Shown piece by piece: positions 25,816-34,697 of a stretch of 64,000 bases of DNA. A model generated the notes under the pieces. It had not been told where the DNA came from, did no database searches, and saw only the letters and a program-made list of their open reading frames with translations. Every line of letters starts with the position of its first letter. Positions within the stretch are counted from its first letter, which is position 1. The DNA lies in assembly GCF_009712225.1 (NCBI RefSeq), contig NZ_WASP01000008.1, positions 194,529 through 258,528 on the forward strand. The letters are read 5' to 3'. The position numbers and the translations under genes were made by a program. Source of the stretch: Desulfovibrio sp. Its GTDB lineage: Bacteria; Desulfobacterota; Desulfovibrionia; Desulfovibrionales; Desulfovibrionaceae.

Positions 25816-27453
25816 ATGAGCAACGCCATGTTCTGCTACCAGTGCCAGGAAACCGTAGGCAATAAAGGCTGCACCCAAATAGGTGTGTGCGGCAAGAAGC
25901 CTGAGACCGCCGCCCTTCAGGACGTGCTGGTATATGTGACCAAGGGCCTTTCGCAGGTTGCCACCAAGCTGCGCGCCAAGGGCAAGACCGTGGGCCATGA
26001 CATTGACCGCATGGTTGTGGGCAACCTTTTCTGCACCATCACCAATGCCAACTTTGATGATGACATGCTCGCCGAGCGTGTTCGCAAAACCTGTGCCGCC
26101 AAGAAAACCCTGATCGCCGAACTTGGCTCGAGCGATGGCCTGGCCGACGCCGCCCTGTGGGAAGCTGCCGACAAGGAAGCCATGCTCGCCAAGGCTGCCA
26201 CTGTGGGCATTCTTGCCACCAGCGACGACGACGTGCGCTCCCTGCGCTGGCTCGTTACCTTTGGTCTCAAGGGCATGGCCGCCTATGCCAAACACGCTGA
26301 TGTGTTGGGTAAGCATGATCCTGAAGTGGACGGTTTTCTGCAGGAAGCCCTTGCCAAAACCCTGGACGACAGCCTCTCCGTGGCCGACCTCGTTGGCCTG
26401 ACCCTCGAAACGGGCAGCAAGGGCGTGAGCGTCATGGCTCTGCTCGACGCCGCCAACACCAGCACCTACGGCAACCCTGAAATCACCAAGGTCAACATTG
26501 GCGTGGGCACCAACCCCGGCATCCTGATTTCTGGTCACGACCTGCGCGACCTGCAGATGCTGCTTGAACAGACCGAAGGCACCGGCGTTGACGTGTACAC
26601 CCACTCTGAAATGCTGCCCGCCCACTACTACCCTGCCTTCAAGAAGTTCAGTCACTTCAAGGGCAACTATGGCAACGCATGGTGGAAGCAAAAGGAAGAA
26701 TTTGAAACCTTCAACGGCCCCATCCTGCTGACCACCAACTGCCTTGTGCCGCCCAAAGACAGCTACAAGGACCGCGTGTACACCACGGGCGTGGTTGGCT
26801 TCCCCGGCTGCAAGCACATTCCCGGTGAAATCGGCGAACACAAGGATTTCTCGGCCATCATCGCTCATGCCAAGACCTGCCCCGCTCCTACCGAAATTGA
26901 AAGCGGCGAAATCGTGGGCGGCTTTGCGCACAATCAGGTTCTGGCCCTTGCTGACAAGGTTATCGACGCCGTGAAGTCTGGCGCCATCAAGAAATTTGTG
27001 GTCATGGCCGGTTGCGATGGCCGCATGAAGGGCCGCTCATACTACACCGAATTCGCCGAAGGCCTGCCCAAGGATACGGTTATCCTCACTGCCGGTTGCG
27101 CCAAGTACCGCTACAACAAGCTGCCTCTGGGCGACATCGGTGGCATCCCACGCGTGCTCGACGCCGGTCAGTGCAACGACTCCTACTCTCTGGCCGTGGT
27201 TGCCCTGAAGCTCAAGGAAGTGTTTGGTCTGGCCGACATCAACGACCTGCCCATCGTGTACAATATTGCCTGGTACGAACAGAAGGCCGTTATCGTGCTG
27301 CTGGCCCTGCTTGCCCTGGGTGTAAAGAACATCCACCTCGGACCGACGCTGCCCGCCTTCCTGTCGCCCAATGTGGCCAAGGTGCTGGTGGAACAGTTTG
27401 GCATCGGTGGCATCACCAATCCTCAGGACGACCTCAAGGCCTTTTTTGGCTAA
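25816..27453 (+). CDS. hcp: Hybrid-cluster protein (hydroxylamine reductase)
   Basis: 545 residues. The N-terminal [4Fe-4S] ligands are Cys7, 10, 19 and 25, the Cx2Cx8Cx5C spacing typical of strict anaerobes such as Desulfovibrio. Hybrid-cluster ligands are expected from the [24 protein letters not shown] and GCKH segments. The protein is described as an NO reductase or hydroxylamine reductase that protects against nitrosative stress; it is cytoplasmic. ATG 25816 follows AAGGAG. Two hairpins after the stop, the second with a T-run, end the transcript. Confidence 0.97.
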   Translation: MSNAMFCYQCQETVGNKGCTQIGVCGKKPETAALQDVLVYVTKGLSQVATKLRAKGKTVGHDIDRMVVGNLFCTITNANFDDDMLAERVRKTCAAKKTLIAELGSSDGLADAALWEAADKEAMLAKAATVGILATSDDDVRSLRWLVTFGLKGMAAYAKHADVLGKHDPEVDGFLQEALAKTLDDSLSVADLVGLTLETGSKGVSVMALLDAANTSTYGNPEITKVNIGVGTNPGILISGHDLRDLQMLLEQTEGTGVDVYTHSEMLPAHYYPAFKKFSHFKGNYGNAWWKQKEEFETFNGPILLTTNCLVPPKDSYKDRVYTTGVVGFPGCKHIPGEIGEHKDFSAIIAHAKTCPAPTEIESGEIVGGFAHNQVLALADKVIDAVKSGAIKKFVVMAGCDGRMKGRSYYTEFAEGLPKDTVILTAGCAKYRYNKLPLGDIGGIPRVLDAGQCNDSYSLAVVALKLKEVFGLADINDLPIVYNIAWYEQKAVIVLLALLALGVKNIHLGPTLPAFLSPNVAKVLVEQFGIGGITNPQDDLKAFFG

Positions 27454-27469
27454 ACCAGATTGCTGAAAG

Positions 27470-27503
27470 ACACGGACGGCGCGCGTAAGCATGCCGTCCG
27501 TGT
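27470..27503 (+). repeat. Perfect 11-bp hairpin after hcp
   Basis: ACACGGACGGC (27470-27480) pairs with GCCGTCCGTGT (27493-27503). There is no T-run directly after, so it may protect the hcp mRNA 3' end or act with the next hairpin. Confidence 0.6.
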
Positions 27504-27512
27504 AACGCATCT

Positions 27513-27546
27513 GCGGCGTACCTCATACGGGGTGCGCCGCTTTTTT
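27513..27546 (+). terminator. Rho-independent terminator after hcp
   Basis: GCGGCG (27513-27518) pairs with CGCCGC (27535-27540), the stem continuing inward with one mismatch, and six T residues follow. It ends the cupin-hcp transcript. Confidence 0.85.
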
Positions 27547-27817
27547 GTTGTGCCCCTGCCGTGTGGCAGTGCAAAACATACCAAGAAAGTAACAGAGCGT
27601 CGCAACAGGCAAAATAATTCACGCGAACGCAACGGGCGTGTCAGATGCATCAGGTCGAGGCACACCTGGTGCCAACGCATGACCCAAATGGGCATAAGCA
27701 ACAGGGCCAGGGGCGTTATCAACGCTGAGCAGGCAGAGGGGGAACATCACAGAGGCATTGGCATCAATGCAAGATGCGGCAGATGCTCAGCTTTGATAAG
27801 GAGGATCAACAGGAAAC

Positions 27818-27843
27818 AAAAAAGGGGAACCCGAAGGCTCCCC
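27818..27843 (-). terminator. Terminator of the truncated porin copy
   Basis: The same hairpin as at 28545-28571: GGGGAACC 27824-27831, CGAA loop, GGCTCCCC 27836-27843, with an A-run at its left giving the U-run on the minus strand. Confidence 0.85.
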
Positions 27844-27867
27844 TTTTGATAGTAAGGCTGGGTACTC

Positions 27868-28320
27868 TTAGAAGGAGTACACGAAACGGACGTTCACGTT
27901 CCAGGGATCACGTTCCTGGTCGCTACGGCCGTTCATGCGGCTGGTGCCCCACACGCCACGGGACTGGTCAAGCCAGGTGGCGATGTAGGCGGCGTCAAGA
28001 GACACCGTGAAGTTGTCATACATCTTGTAATCGTTGGACAGACCAATTTCCAGCGCGGTGTCGTTGGTGGTCATGTACAGCGGATTGGCGCCAGCAATAC
28101 CGGAGTTGGGGCCGGAGTTGCTGAAGGTGGTGTACGCACCGTTGTGGGGCGCCAGGTAACGGGTCATGGTGGTGCTGTTGGTACCGCCGATGAGGTTCAG
28201 GCGCACGGTGTGCTTCAGGTTTTCGATGAAGCTCATGTCCTTCAAGCGGGCGCCGATGCCCCAGGTGCCGGACATGTCGTAGCCAAGGATGGCTTCACGG
28301 GCGATCATGGGTCCGCCGTT
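27868..28320 (-). pseudogene. Truncated 3' copy of the porin gene
   Basis: This stretch encodes the last 150 or so residues of the porin at 28596-30143, identical as far as I can read. The 5' part is missing: the sequence starts directly at the junction with copy B's downstream region. An in-frame TAG lies just before the copied segment, and no ribosome-binding site precedes the first ATG (28308), so the fragment has no signal peptide and should not yield a porin. It could serve as a donor of 3' sequence for recombination with the intact gene. Confidence 0.85.
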
Positions 28321-28544
28321 AGGCTAAATAATTCACGCGAACGCAACGGGCGTGTCAGATGCCATCAGGTCGAGGCACACCTGGTGCCTACGCATGACCA
28401 AAATGGCATAAGCAACAGGGCCAGAGGCATTATCCACGCTGAGCAGGCAGAGGGGGAACATCACAGAGGCATTGGCATCAACAAGGCAAGGCATTGCGGG
28501 GAGTGACAGATACTCAGCTTTGATAGGGAGGATCAACTGGAAAC

Positions 28545-28571
28545 AAAAAAAGGGGAACCCGAAGGCTCCCC
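28545..28571 (-). terminator. Rho-independent terminator of the porin gene
   Basis: On the minus strand: GGGGAGCC, loop, GGTTCCCC with one mismatch in the stem, then seven U residues (A-run 28545-28551 on the plus strand). It lies 25 bases after the porin stop. Confidence 0.9.
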
Positions 28572-28595
28572 TTTTGATAGTAAGACTGGGTACTC

Positions 28596-30143
28596 TTAGA
28601 AGGAGTACACGAAACGGACGTTCACGTTCCAGGGATCACGTTCCTGGTCGCTACGGCCGTTCATGCGGCTGGTGCCCCACACGCCACGGGACTGGTCAAG
28701 CCAGGTGGCGATGTAGGCGGCGTCAAGAGACACCGTGAAGTTGTCATACATCTTGTAATCGTTGGACAGACCAATTTCCAGCGCGGTGTCGTTGGTGGTC
28801 ATGTACAGCGGATTGGCGCCAGCAATACCGGAGTTGGGGCCGGAGTTGCTGAAGGTGGTGTACGCACCGTTGTGGGGCGCCAGGTAACGGGTCATGGTGG
28901 TGCTGTTGGTACCGCCGATGAGGTTCAGGCGCACGGTGTGCTTCAGGTTTTCGATGAAGCTCATGTCCTTCAAGCGGGCGCCGATGCCCCAGGTGCCGGA
29001 CATGTCGTAGCCAAGGATGGCTTCACGGGCGATCATGGGTCCGCCGTTGAAGGCGAAATCAGAGAAGCCGTTGTTGTTGTTGTTCACGCTGATGGAAGGC
29101 ATGCGTTCGGAGCCGTTGGCAGGATTGCCGTCGTCACCGGAAGCGTACCACATGTACAAGCCGGGGATGGCCCAATCAAGCTTGTATTCAAACAGCAAAG
29201 AACCAAGCCAGCCAGCGCGGTTGGCGCGGGTGTCAGCATAGGAAACGGAACCGTAGTTGAAATCCCACGCGATGCGGAAGGGATCAAACGTGGTCACTTC
29301 GCCGGTCAGGCCAGCCCACACGGCGTTGCCGTAGGAACCCATGGCCTTGGTGCTGGCGGTGCCGTCCTTGTGACGGGCGCCACCAAGGGGAATCATGCCA
29401 GCGGTGGGGTAAGCATTGCTGGTGGCAGGCACGTTGCTGAAGTAGCCGTTGGAGCTACGGAAGGTGTTGGGTCCGATGGCAGCGTAGCTGACCCAGGGGG
29501 TCACTTTCACGCCGTCAAAGGTCAGGGGCACCAGCAGGGCAAACACGTCCATGTTGTCCAGGTAGTTGGTGCGGTTGCCGCCATGGTCGTTGGCATTGGT
29601 GTAGTTGTCGTTGTAAGGACGGGCCCACAGGGCGGTCACGCCAACGTTTTCGTTGAACTGGTAGGAGGCGGTGATGCCGGCCACGTCGTCGTTGAAGACG
29701 TTGCTGCCGGTGGTGAAGCTGGGCAGAGCCATGCCCTGAATGCCCATGCGGAACTTCAGGTCGGTCTGGGGAACGATCCAGTCGATGTAAGCGTTCTTCA
29801 CTTCCACGACCTGACCGTCAGCACCAAGAGAGGCGCCCTGAGCGGAACGGCCCCAGGTCTGGTCGCCGATTTCGAAGAACACGGTGCCGGACAGGGCTTC
29901 AGAAGCCACGGCGTCCAACTGCAGACGAACGCGCTGACGCGCTTCGAATTCGTCTTCGTTGGCGTAGCGGTTGCCGCCGCCGTTGAAGCCAGTGCGGCCG
30001 TTACCGCCGGTGAAACCACCGTTCTGGCCGTAGTCGAAGCTCATGATCCACTGGCCCTTGGCCTTGAAGTCGATGGCGCTGGCGCCCGTGGCAGCGCCGA
30101 ACACCAAGCCGGCCGCCAACAGAAGAGTAGCGATCTTTTTCAT
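28596..30143 (-). CDS. Outer membrane porin, Desulfovibrio homotrimeric type
   Basis: 515 residues with a signal peptide (MKKIATLLLAAGLVFGAATGASA, cut before IDFKAKG), alternating hydrophobic/polar beta strands and a terminal Phe (NVRFVYSF), the outer-membrane insertion signal. Composition (Asn/Gly/Thr-rich, few Cys) and the opening IDFKAKGQWIMSFDYGQN resemble the major porins of Desulfovibrio, known from memory as DVU0799-type. It is expected to form a trimeric diffusion channel for small solutes. AAGGA precedes the start and a good promoter lies at 30225-30253. Its 3' third is duplicated downstream. Confidence 0.92.
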   Translation of the reverse strand: MKKIATLLLAAGLVFGAATGASAIDFKAKGQWIMSFDYGQNGGFTGGNGRTGFNGGGNRYANEDEFEARQRVRLQLDAVASEALSGTVFFEIGDQTWGRSAQGASLGADGQVVEVKNAYIDWIVPQTDLKFRMGIQGMALPSFTTGSNVFNDDVAGITASYQFNENVGVTALWARPYNDNYTNANDHGGNRTNYLDNMDVFALLVPLTFDGVKVTPWVSYAAIGPNTFRSSNGYFSNVPATSNAYPTAGMIPLGGARHKDGTASTKAMGSYGNAVWAGLTGEVTTFDPFRIAWDFNYGSVSYADTRANRAGWLGSLLFEYKLDWAIPGLYMWYASGDDGNPANGSERMPSISVNNNNNGFSDFAFNGGPMIAREAILGYDMSGTWGIGARLKDMSFIENLKHTVRLNLIGGTNSTTMTRYLAPHNGAYTTFSNSGPNSGIAGANPLYMTTNDTALEIGLSNDYKMYDNFTVSLDAAYIATWLDQSRGVWGTSRMNGRSDQERDPWNVNVRFVYSF

Positions 30144-30224
30144 GGTTATCCTTCCTTTCTTTTGCCCCGCTTGGGACTATGGTTTCATATAAACGCCTGT
30201 GGAGCGGTTTCCCGCTTCGGTGCA

Positions 30225-30253
30225 AATATATGGAAGGGCTAAACACAATGCAA
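30225..30253 (-). promoter_or_regulatory. Candidate promoter of the porin gene
   Basis: On the minus strand, TTGCAT (30253-30248) and TATATT (30230-30225) are 17 bases apart. The predicted leader to ATG 30143 is about 75 bases. Confidence 0.5.
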
Positions 30254-30533
30254 GCCCTATCGTGCAAAAATTTTTACCCAAAACGGCCTTAATGGAGCCT
30301 CAAATATGTATATACTTACATTTTAGCAGGTTAAAAAAACTTTAGACCTGAAAAAAATTTTTGTCACAAGCTTGCCACAGGGATTTTTTTTAGAGCTTGT
30401 AGCCAAAATTCCGCACTGCTGGCGCACAATCCGCCCGAAACCAGCTGGTTAAAAATTTTTTCACGCCATTTTTGTCGCCCCTTGATTGGGAAATATCAGG
30501 CAGTTTACAGCATTTCCCACATCCACAATATGA

Positions 30534-30578
30534 GTGGTCACGCACACCCTTCAATAAATGAAGGGGTTGCGTGACCAC
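30534..30578. repeat. Large hairpin after the ABC importer operon
   Basis: Arms 30534-30553 and 30559-30578 pair at 18 of 20 positions around the loop ATAAA. It lies 67 bases past the last gene of the minus-strand importer operon. There is no clear T-run, so its role may be RNA 3'-end protection or termination. Confidence 0.65.
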
Positions 30579-30644
30579 TGCGGAACCGTCAGTTGCTGAT
30601 GCGGGCAGGCCAGCCAAGGCCGACCCGACATAAAGCAGGTATGG

Positions 30645-31709
30645 TCAGGCCTGTTCGTCCACAGGGAACCACAGGGGCTTCAAAAAATGCAGGCGGCAGG
30701 TTTCACCCTGATGTGGGCCACGGTCATAGCGGCCTTTTTGCACCCGTACGCTCTGCTCGCCCACACGAACCTGGTAGTCAAGCTGCTCACCAAGAAATGT
30801 TCGTCGCTCCACTATACCCGGCACGCCCCCCTCGTCGACAAATTCGATTTCGTTGGGTCGGCTGGCTATTATTCCCCGACCGATGTTCATAATCTGCGCG
30901 TCAGGCTCACACCCGACAGGGAAAGGGGCGCTCACGCCCTCCAGCTGCATGTGGGTTGCCGTCACGGTCATTTCCGTAAAGTTTGACAGCCCGATGAAGC
31001 TGAACACAAAACGGTTGGCGGGCCGCGTATATACCTCAAGAGGTGAGGCCACCTGCTGCACCACGCCGTTTTTCATCACCAGTATGCGGTCAGAGAGCGC
31101 CATGGCCTCCGACTGATCGTGGGTTACATACATGATGGAGAAGCCGTAGATTTTTTGCAGCTCCTTGATTTCAAAACGCATCTCTTCGCGCAGGTGAGGG
31201 TCAAGGCTTGAGAGCGGCTCGTCCAGCAGCATGACCGAAGGGTTGATGGCCAGCGCCCGGGCAAGGGCAACACGCTGTTTGCCGCCGCCAGAGAGATCCG
31301 CCGGGCTTTTTTGTGCCACGTCAATCAGGTTGGTGTGCTGCAGGGCCTCTGTGGTACGTTTGTGCAGTTCCGCCGCGCCCACCTTTTTGATGCGCAGTGG
31401 GAAAGCCACATTTTCGTACACGCTCATGTGCGGCCATACGGCAAAAGCTTGAAAAACCATGCCAAAATCGCGTTTCTCGGGCGGCAGATAATATTTTTTG
31501 CTGCTCGACGAAAGCAGCTTGCCATTAACGCTGATCTCGCCCTCGTCCAGGTCTTCAAACCCCGCCACCATACGCAGGGTTGTGGTTTTGCCGCAACCAG
31601 AAGGTCCGAGCATGGAAAAACACTCGCCGTCGCCTATTTCGAGGTTCAGGGATGAAACAGCCTTAACCTTGCCAAAATACTTGGTAACATTGCTTAGTGA
31701 AATGGACAT
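30645..31709 (-). CDS. ABC importer ATPase, iron/polyamine type (second copy)
   Basis: 354 residues with Walker A GPSGCGKTT, signature DLSGGGKQRVALARAL (a variant of LSGGQ), Walker B VMLLDEP and the H-loop MYVTHDQ. The C-terminal ~120 residues form the TOBE regulatory domain of PotA/FbpC-type ATPases. It is the last gene of a four-gene operon and starts two bases after the permease stop. The operon also holds another ATPase of the same type (33502-34557), so two different ATPases may pair on the one permease. The substrate is probably ferric iron, but not proven. Confidence 0.88.
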   Translation of the reverse strand: MSISLSNVTKYFGKVKAVSSLNLEIGDGECFSMLGPSGCGKTTTLRMVAGFEDLDEGEISVNGKLLSSSSKKYYLPPEKRDFGMVFQAFAVWPHMSVYENVAFPLRIKKVGAAELHKRTTEALQHTNLIDVAQKSPADLSGGGKQRVALARALAINPSVMLLDEPLSSLDPHLREEMRFEIKELQKIYGFSIMYVTHDQSEAMALSDRILVMKNGVVQQVASPLEVYTRPANRFVFSFIGLSNFTEMTVTATHMQLEGVSAPFPVGCEPDAQIMNIGRGIIASRPNEIEFVDEGGVPGIVERRTFLGEQLDYQVRVGEQSVRVQKGRYDRGPHQGETCRLHFLKPLWFPVDEQA

Positions 31710-31711
31710 GA

Positions 31712-33403
31712 TCAGGCCTGCCTGGACTTGGCGAAGTGGTTGATGATGCTCTGGCCGGTCACGATGAGAATAAGGGCGATGCCCGCCAGAGCCGCCGAGG
31801 TAACAGTTTCGCCGTCTTCGTTAAGGGTGTAGATGGCAACGCCGATGGTGCGGCTGGTGGTGCCGTACAGCATGACTGAAACCGTCAGCTCGCGCAGGGC
31901 TGGCAAAAAGATGAGAAAGAACGCCGCCACCATGCCGGGACGTACCAGAGGCAGCACAACATCGCGCAGGGCCTGCCACATACTGGCGCCGCAGGCGCGG
32001 GCCGCTTCCACCAGCGAATCGTGCACCTGTTCAAGCGCGGCCGAGTTGGCCTTGAGCGAAAAGGCCATGTAACGCGCAATGTAGGCGATAAGAATAATCC
32101 ATATGGTATTGTAAAGATTCACTCCAAAGCGGCCGCTCCAGGCCAGGATCACGCCAAGGGCAATGACCGAGCCGGGTACGGAAAACGGCAGCATGCCCAG
32201 AAATTCCAGTATGCCCTTGCCCCGCACCCGCATCTTTACGATGACGTACGAGATCATTACGCCTGCAAACATGGTTATGGTGGCCGCAGCCAGCCCGAGG
32301 CCTATGCTGTTCTTGATGGCCTGCTGGGTCTGATCCCACTCGAACAACACATATTTATAGTTGTCGAGCGAGAGGTTTTCCCAGGTAATGGGCACGCCGT
32401 AGGTTTTGAGCCCGCCCACAAGAAAGATTGTAACCGTGGGCAGCACAATGGTAATGGCGATGTACAGCAGGCAAAAAACAAACAGCGGCGTACGCAGGCC
32501 ACGCAGCTTGAGCTCCATGGGGCGGAAGCTCTTGCCCCCGATGATCTGGTATTTGCCGGAGCCCAGCACCTTGCGTTGCAGCCAGATAATCAGGGCCGCC
32601 GTAACCACCAGCACCGAAGCCAGCACAGTGCCGGTGCGGATGGAGGCAAAGCTGCCCGCGCTTTCATGAATACGCTCGTAAATGAGCGTGGGAATATTAT
32701 AGATGCCCACCTCAATACCAAGCACGGCCACAGTGCCGAAGTGCGCCATGGAATACAGCATGATAAGCAGCGCGCCAGAAAGGATGCTGGGCAGCACCAG
32801 CGGCAGGGTTATCTTGCGGGTGATGGTAAAGAGCCCCGCGCCCGAAATGCGGGCCGATTCCTCAAGCGTGGGGTCCATACGCTCGAGCGCGCCGCACACC
32901 TGAATGAACACAAAGGGGAACAGGTACATGGTTTCGATGCAGATGATGCCCGCGTACGAAAAAATATTAAACAGGGCGTCTTCCGCACCGGTAACATCGC
33001 GCCAAAGCCTGTTTATATAGCCCGCGCGAGGCGAAAGCAGCATCTTCCAGGCCAGTGCACCGATAAATGAGGGCAGCATGAAGGGCACCAGAAACATGCT
33101 TTTCATGAAACCCTTGTAGGGAATATCAGTACGGGTCACCAGCCAGGCAAAGAACGTACCCACGGCGGTGGCGCACAGGGTAACGCCGCTGGCGATGAAC
33201 AGCGAGTTCATCAGGGCCTGATAGGTTTCACCTTCGCCCAGGGTTTTGACAAGGTCGGCGGCGTTGAACTGCCCGTTTACAAAAAAAGCGTTGAAGAAGA
33301 TCAGCGCCACCGGAACCACAACCACAATAACAAGAATGGCGATGGACAGAAGCAGGATCACTTCTGCCAAACCCCACGAACGCTGCTGTTTGACTGCTTG
33401 CAT
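31712..33403 (-). CDS. ABC importer permease, FbpB-like fused double domain
   Basis: 563 residues with about twelve membrane helices in two halves. The cytoplasmic loop that contacts the ATPase (EAA-type) appears twice: EESARISGAGLFTITRKITLP and VEAARACGASMWQALRDVVLP. FbpB/SfuB-type iron permeases are built this way. ATG 33403 is chosen; a TTG 17 codons further upstream is possible. It lies between two ATPase genes in the operon. Confidence 0.88.
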   Translation of the reverse strand: MQAVKQQRSWGLAEVILLLSIAILVIVVVVPVALIFFNAFFVNGQFNAADLVKTLGEGETYQALMNSLFIASGVTLCATAVGTFFAWLVTRTDIPYKGFMKSMFLVPFMLPSFIGALAWKMLLSPRAGYINRLWRDVTGAEDALFNIFSYAGIICIETMYLFPFVFIQVCGALERMDPTLEESARISGAGLFTITRKITLPLVLPSILSGALLIMLYSMAHFGTVAVLGIEVGIYNIPTLIYERIHESAGSFASIRTGTVLASVLVVTAALIIWLQRKVLGSGKYQIIGGKSFRPMELKLRGLRTPLFVFCLLYIAITIVLPTVTIFLVGGLKTYGVPITWENLSLDNYKYVLFEWDQTQQAIKNSIGLGLAAATITMFAGVMISYVIVKMRVRGKGILEFLGMLPFSVPGSVIALGVILAWSGRFGVNLYNTIWIILIAYIARYMAFSLKANSAALEQVHDSLVEAARACGASMWQALRDVVLPLVRPGMVAAFFLIFLPALRELTVSVMLYGTTSRTIGVAIYTLNEDGETVTSAALAGIALILIVTGQSIINHFAKSRQA

Positions 33404-33501
33404 ACCTGACCGCCAAATTTGGAGTAAACCTGTGCCCGTCGTCCTGCCAGACAACGGATGTTATGCTGCGCCAGCCGGTGCAGCCTGATGCGCAATACCG
33501 C

Positions 33502-34557
33502 CTAGCTGAACCAGTGCGCGCTGCGCAGGTTGATGACGCACGCATCGCCCTCTGCCAGCAGCAGGTCACGGGCAAGAGCCTCGTGGGTATCCACTGCCGT
33601 GCGCACATGCTGGCCACACACGTCCAGCTGGTAATCGGTAAACGCCCCAAGAAAACTGGCACGACGCACGGTGGCGCGCAGGCCCTCGCCCTGCCGGCTC
33701 AGCTGTACGTCCGAAGGGCGGAATCCAACGCGGGCCTCGCCTGCCAGTCCCGGCTGCGGCGCAAGAGGAAAGGTGCAGCCATCAAGGCTTGCAAGTCCAT
33801 CCGCCACATTGACCCGCAAAAAATTGCTCATGCCAAGAAAGGAAAAAACAAATTCGTCCGCAGGGGAGGAAAACACCTCTTCAGGTGTGCCAACCTGGCG
33901 GATGGCCCCCTGCTCGTCCAGCAAGGCCATGCGGTCTGATATGGCCAGGGCAATTTCCTGATCGTGGGTGACGTACAGGATGGTCACGCCCAGATTTTTT
34001 TGCAGTGCCTTGATTTCAAATCGCATTTCTTCGCGCAGGTTGGCATCAAGGTTATTGAGCGGCTCGTCCAGCAGCAACAGGCTGGGCTGGGCCACCAGGG
34101 CGCGGGCAAGCGCCACACGCTGCTGCTGCCCGCCAGAAAGCTGCGAGGGCAGGCGGTCTTCCATACCGGTAAGGTTCACATCGTCAATGCTCTTTTGCAC
34201 CAGCGCCGCCGCCTCGGCAGGGTCACGCCGGGCGATCTTGAGCGGATAGCCCACGTTTTGCCGCACGGTCATGTGCGGCCACACGGCATAATCCTGAAAA
34301 ACCACGCCAAGGCTGCGCTGTTCAGGCGGCAGGGCCGTGCCGCTCTGCGCGTCGGCCACCACTTCGCCGCCAATGCTCATGCGCCCCGCGTCCAGGGTTT
34401 CAAATCCGGCCATGATGCGCAGCAGCACGGTTTTACCGCAGCCCGATGGGCCAATGAGGGTAAAACACTCGCCGTCGCGCACCGTGAGCGACAGGTCCTT
34501 GAGCACCGTGTGGTCGCCAAAAGACTTTGATATGTTCTCAATAAGTATTTCCGCCAT
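33502..34557 (-). CDS. ABC importer ATPase, iron/polyamine type (first copy)
   Basis: 351 residues with Walker A GPSGCGKTV, signature QLSGGQQQRVALARAL, Walker B LLLLDEP and VTHDQ. The C-terminal third is a TOBE domain. It follows the binding-protein gene and precedes the permease. In domain order and length it is close to the other ATPase of this operon, yet clearly divergent, suggesting an old duplication or a recruited partner. ATG 34557 follows GGGAAA; longer frames upstream lack support. Confidence 0.88.
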   Translation of the reverse strand: MAEILIENISKSFGDHTVLKDLSLTVRDGECFTLIGPSGCGKTVLLRIMAGFETLDAGRMSIGGEVVADAQSGTALPPEQRSLGVVFQDYAVWPHMTVRQNVGYPLKIARRDPAEAAALVQKSIDDVNLTGMEDRLPSQLSGGQQQRVALARALVAQPSLLLLDEPLNNLDANLREEMRFEIKALQKNLGVTILYVTHDQEIALAISDRMALLDEQGAIRQVGTPEEVFSSPADEFVFSFLGMSNFLRVNVADGLASLDGCTFPLAPQPGLAGEARVGFRPSDVQLSRQGEGLRATVRRASFLGAFTDYQLDVCGQHVRTAVDTHEALARDLLLAEGDACVINLRSAHWFS

Positions 34558-34697
34558 GAAATTTCCCGCTTGCGCTGTGCGCGTGGTATGGCGGCTGCCT
34601 GCCGCAAACCGCCATGCCCGCGCCACACTATGGTTGTCCCCGCCTCCGCCGTATCTCATCGCACGGAGAAAATCGCAGAGTTGTAACGCTGTTGTCG

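Larger units (their letters stand above)
27607..29048. repeat. Partial tandem duplication of the porin 3' end
   Basis: Two direct copies. Copy A is 27607-28320 and copy B is 28321-29048. Each has about 260-275 bases of downstream sequence with a terminator, followed by 453 bases of porin 3' coding sequence. The coding parts look identical, while the non-coding parts differ by many substitutions and a net 14-base indel. The junction has an AGGC shared between both unit starts. No transposase or terminal inverted repeats are visible. Confidence 0.9.
30144..30644. other. Porin upstream region and ABC-operon end
   Basis: 501 AT-rich bases with no gene. Contents: the porin leader and promoter (30225-30253), an AT-rich block near 30300-30420, and a 20-base-arm hairpin (30534-30578) close to the end of the ABC transporter operon. 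Confidence 0.6.

Noticed and set aside
27607-29048. Insertion sequence or mobile element at the porin duplication
   Set aside because: No transposase frame, terminal inverted repeats or clean target duplication. A tandem duplication with AGGC microhomology explains the structure.
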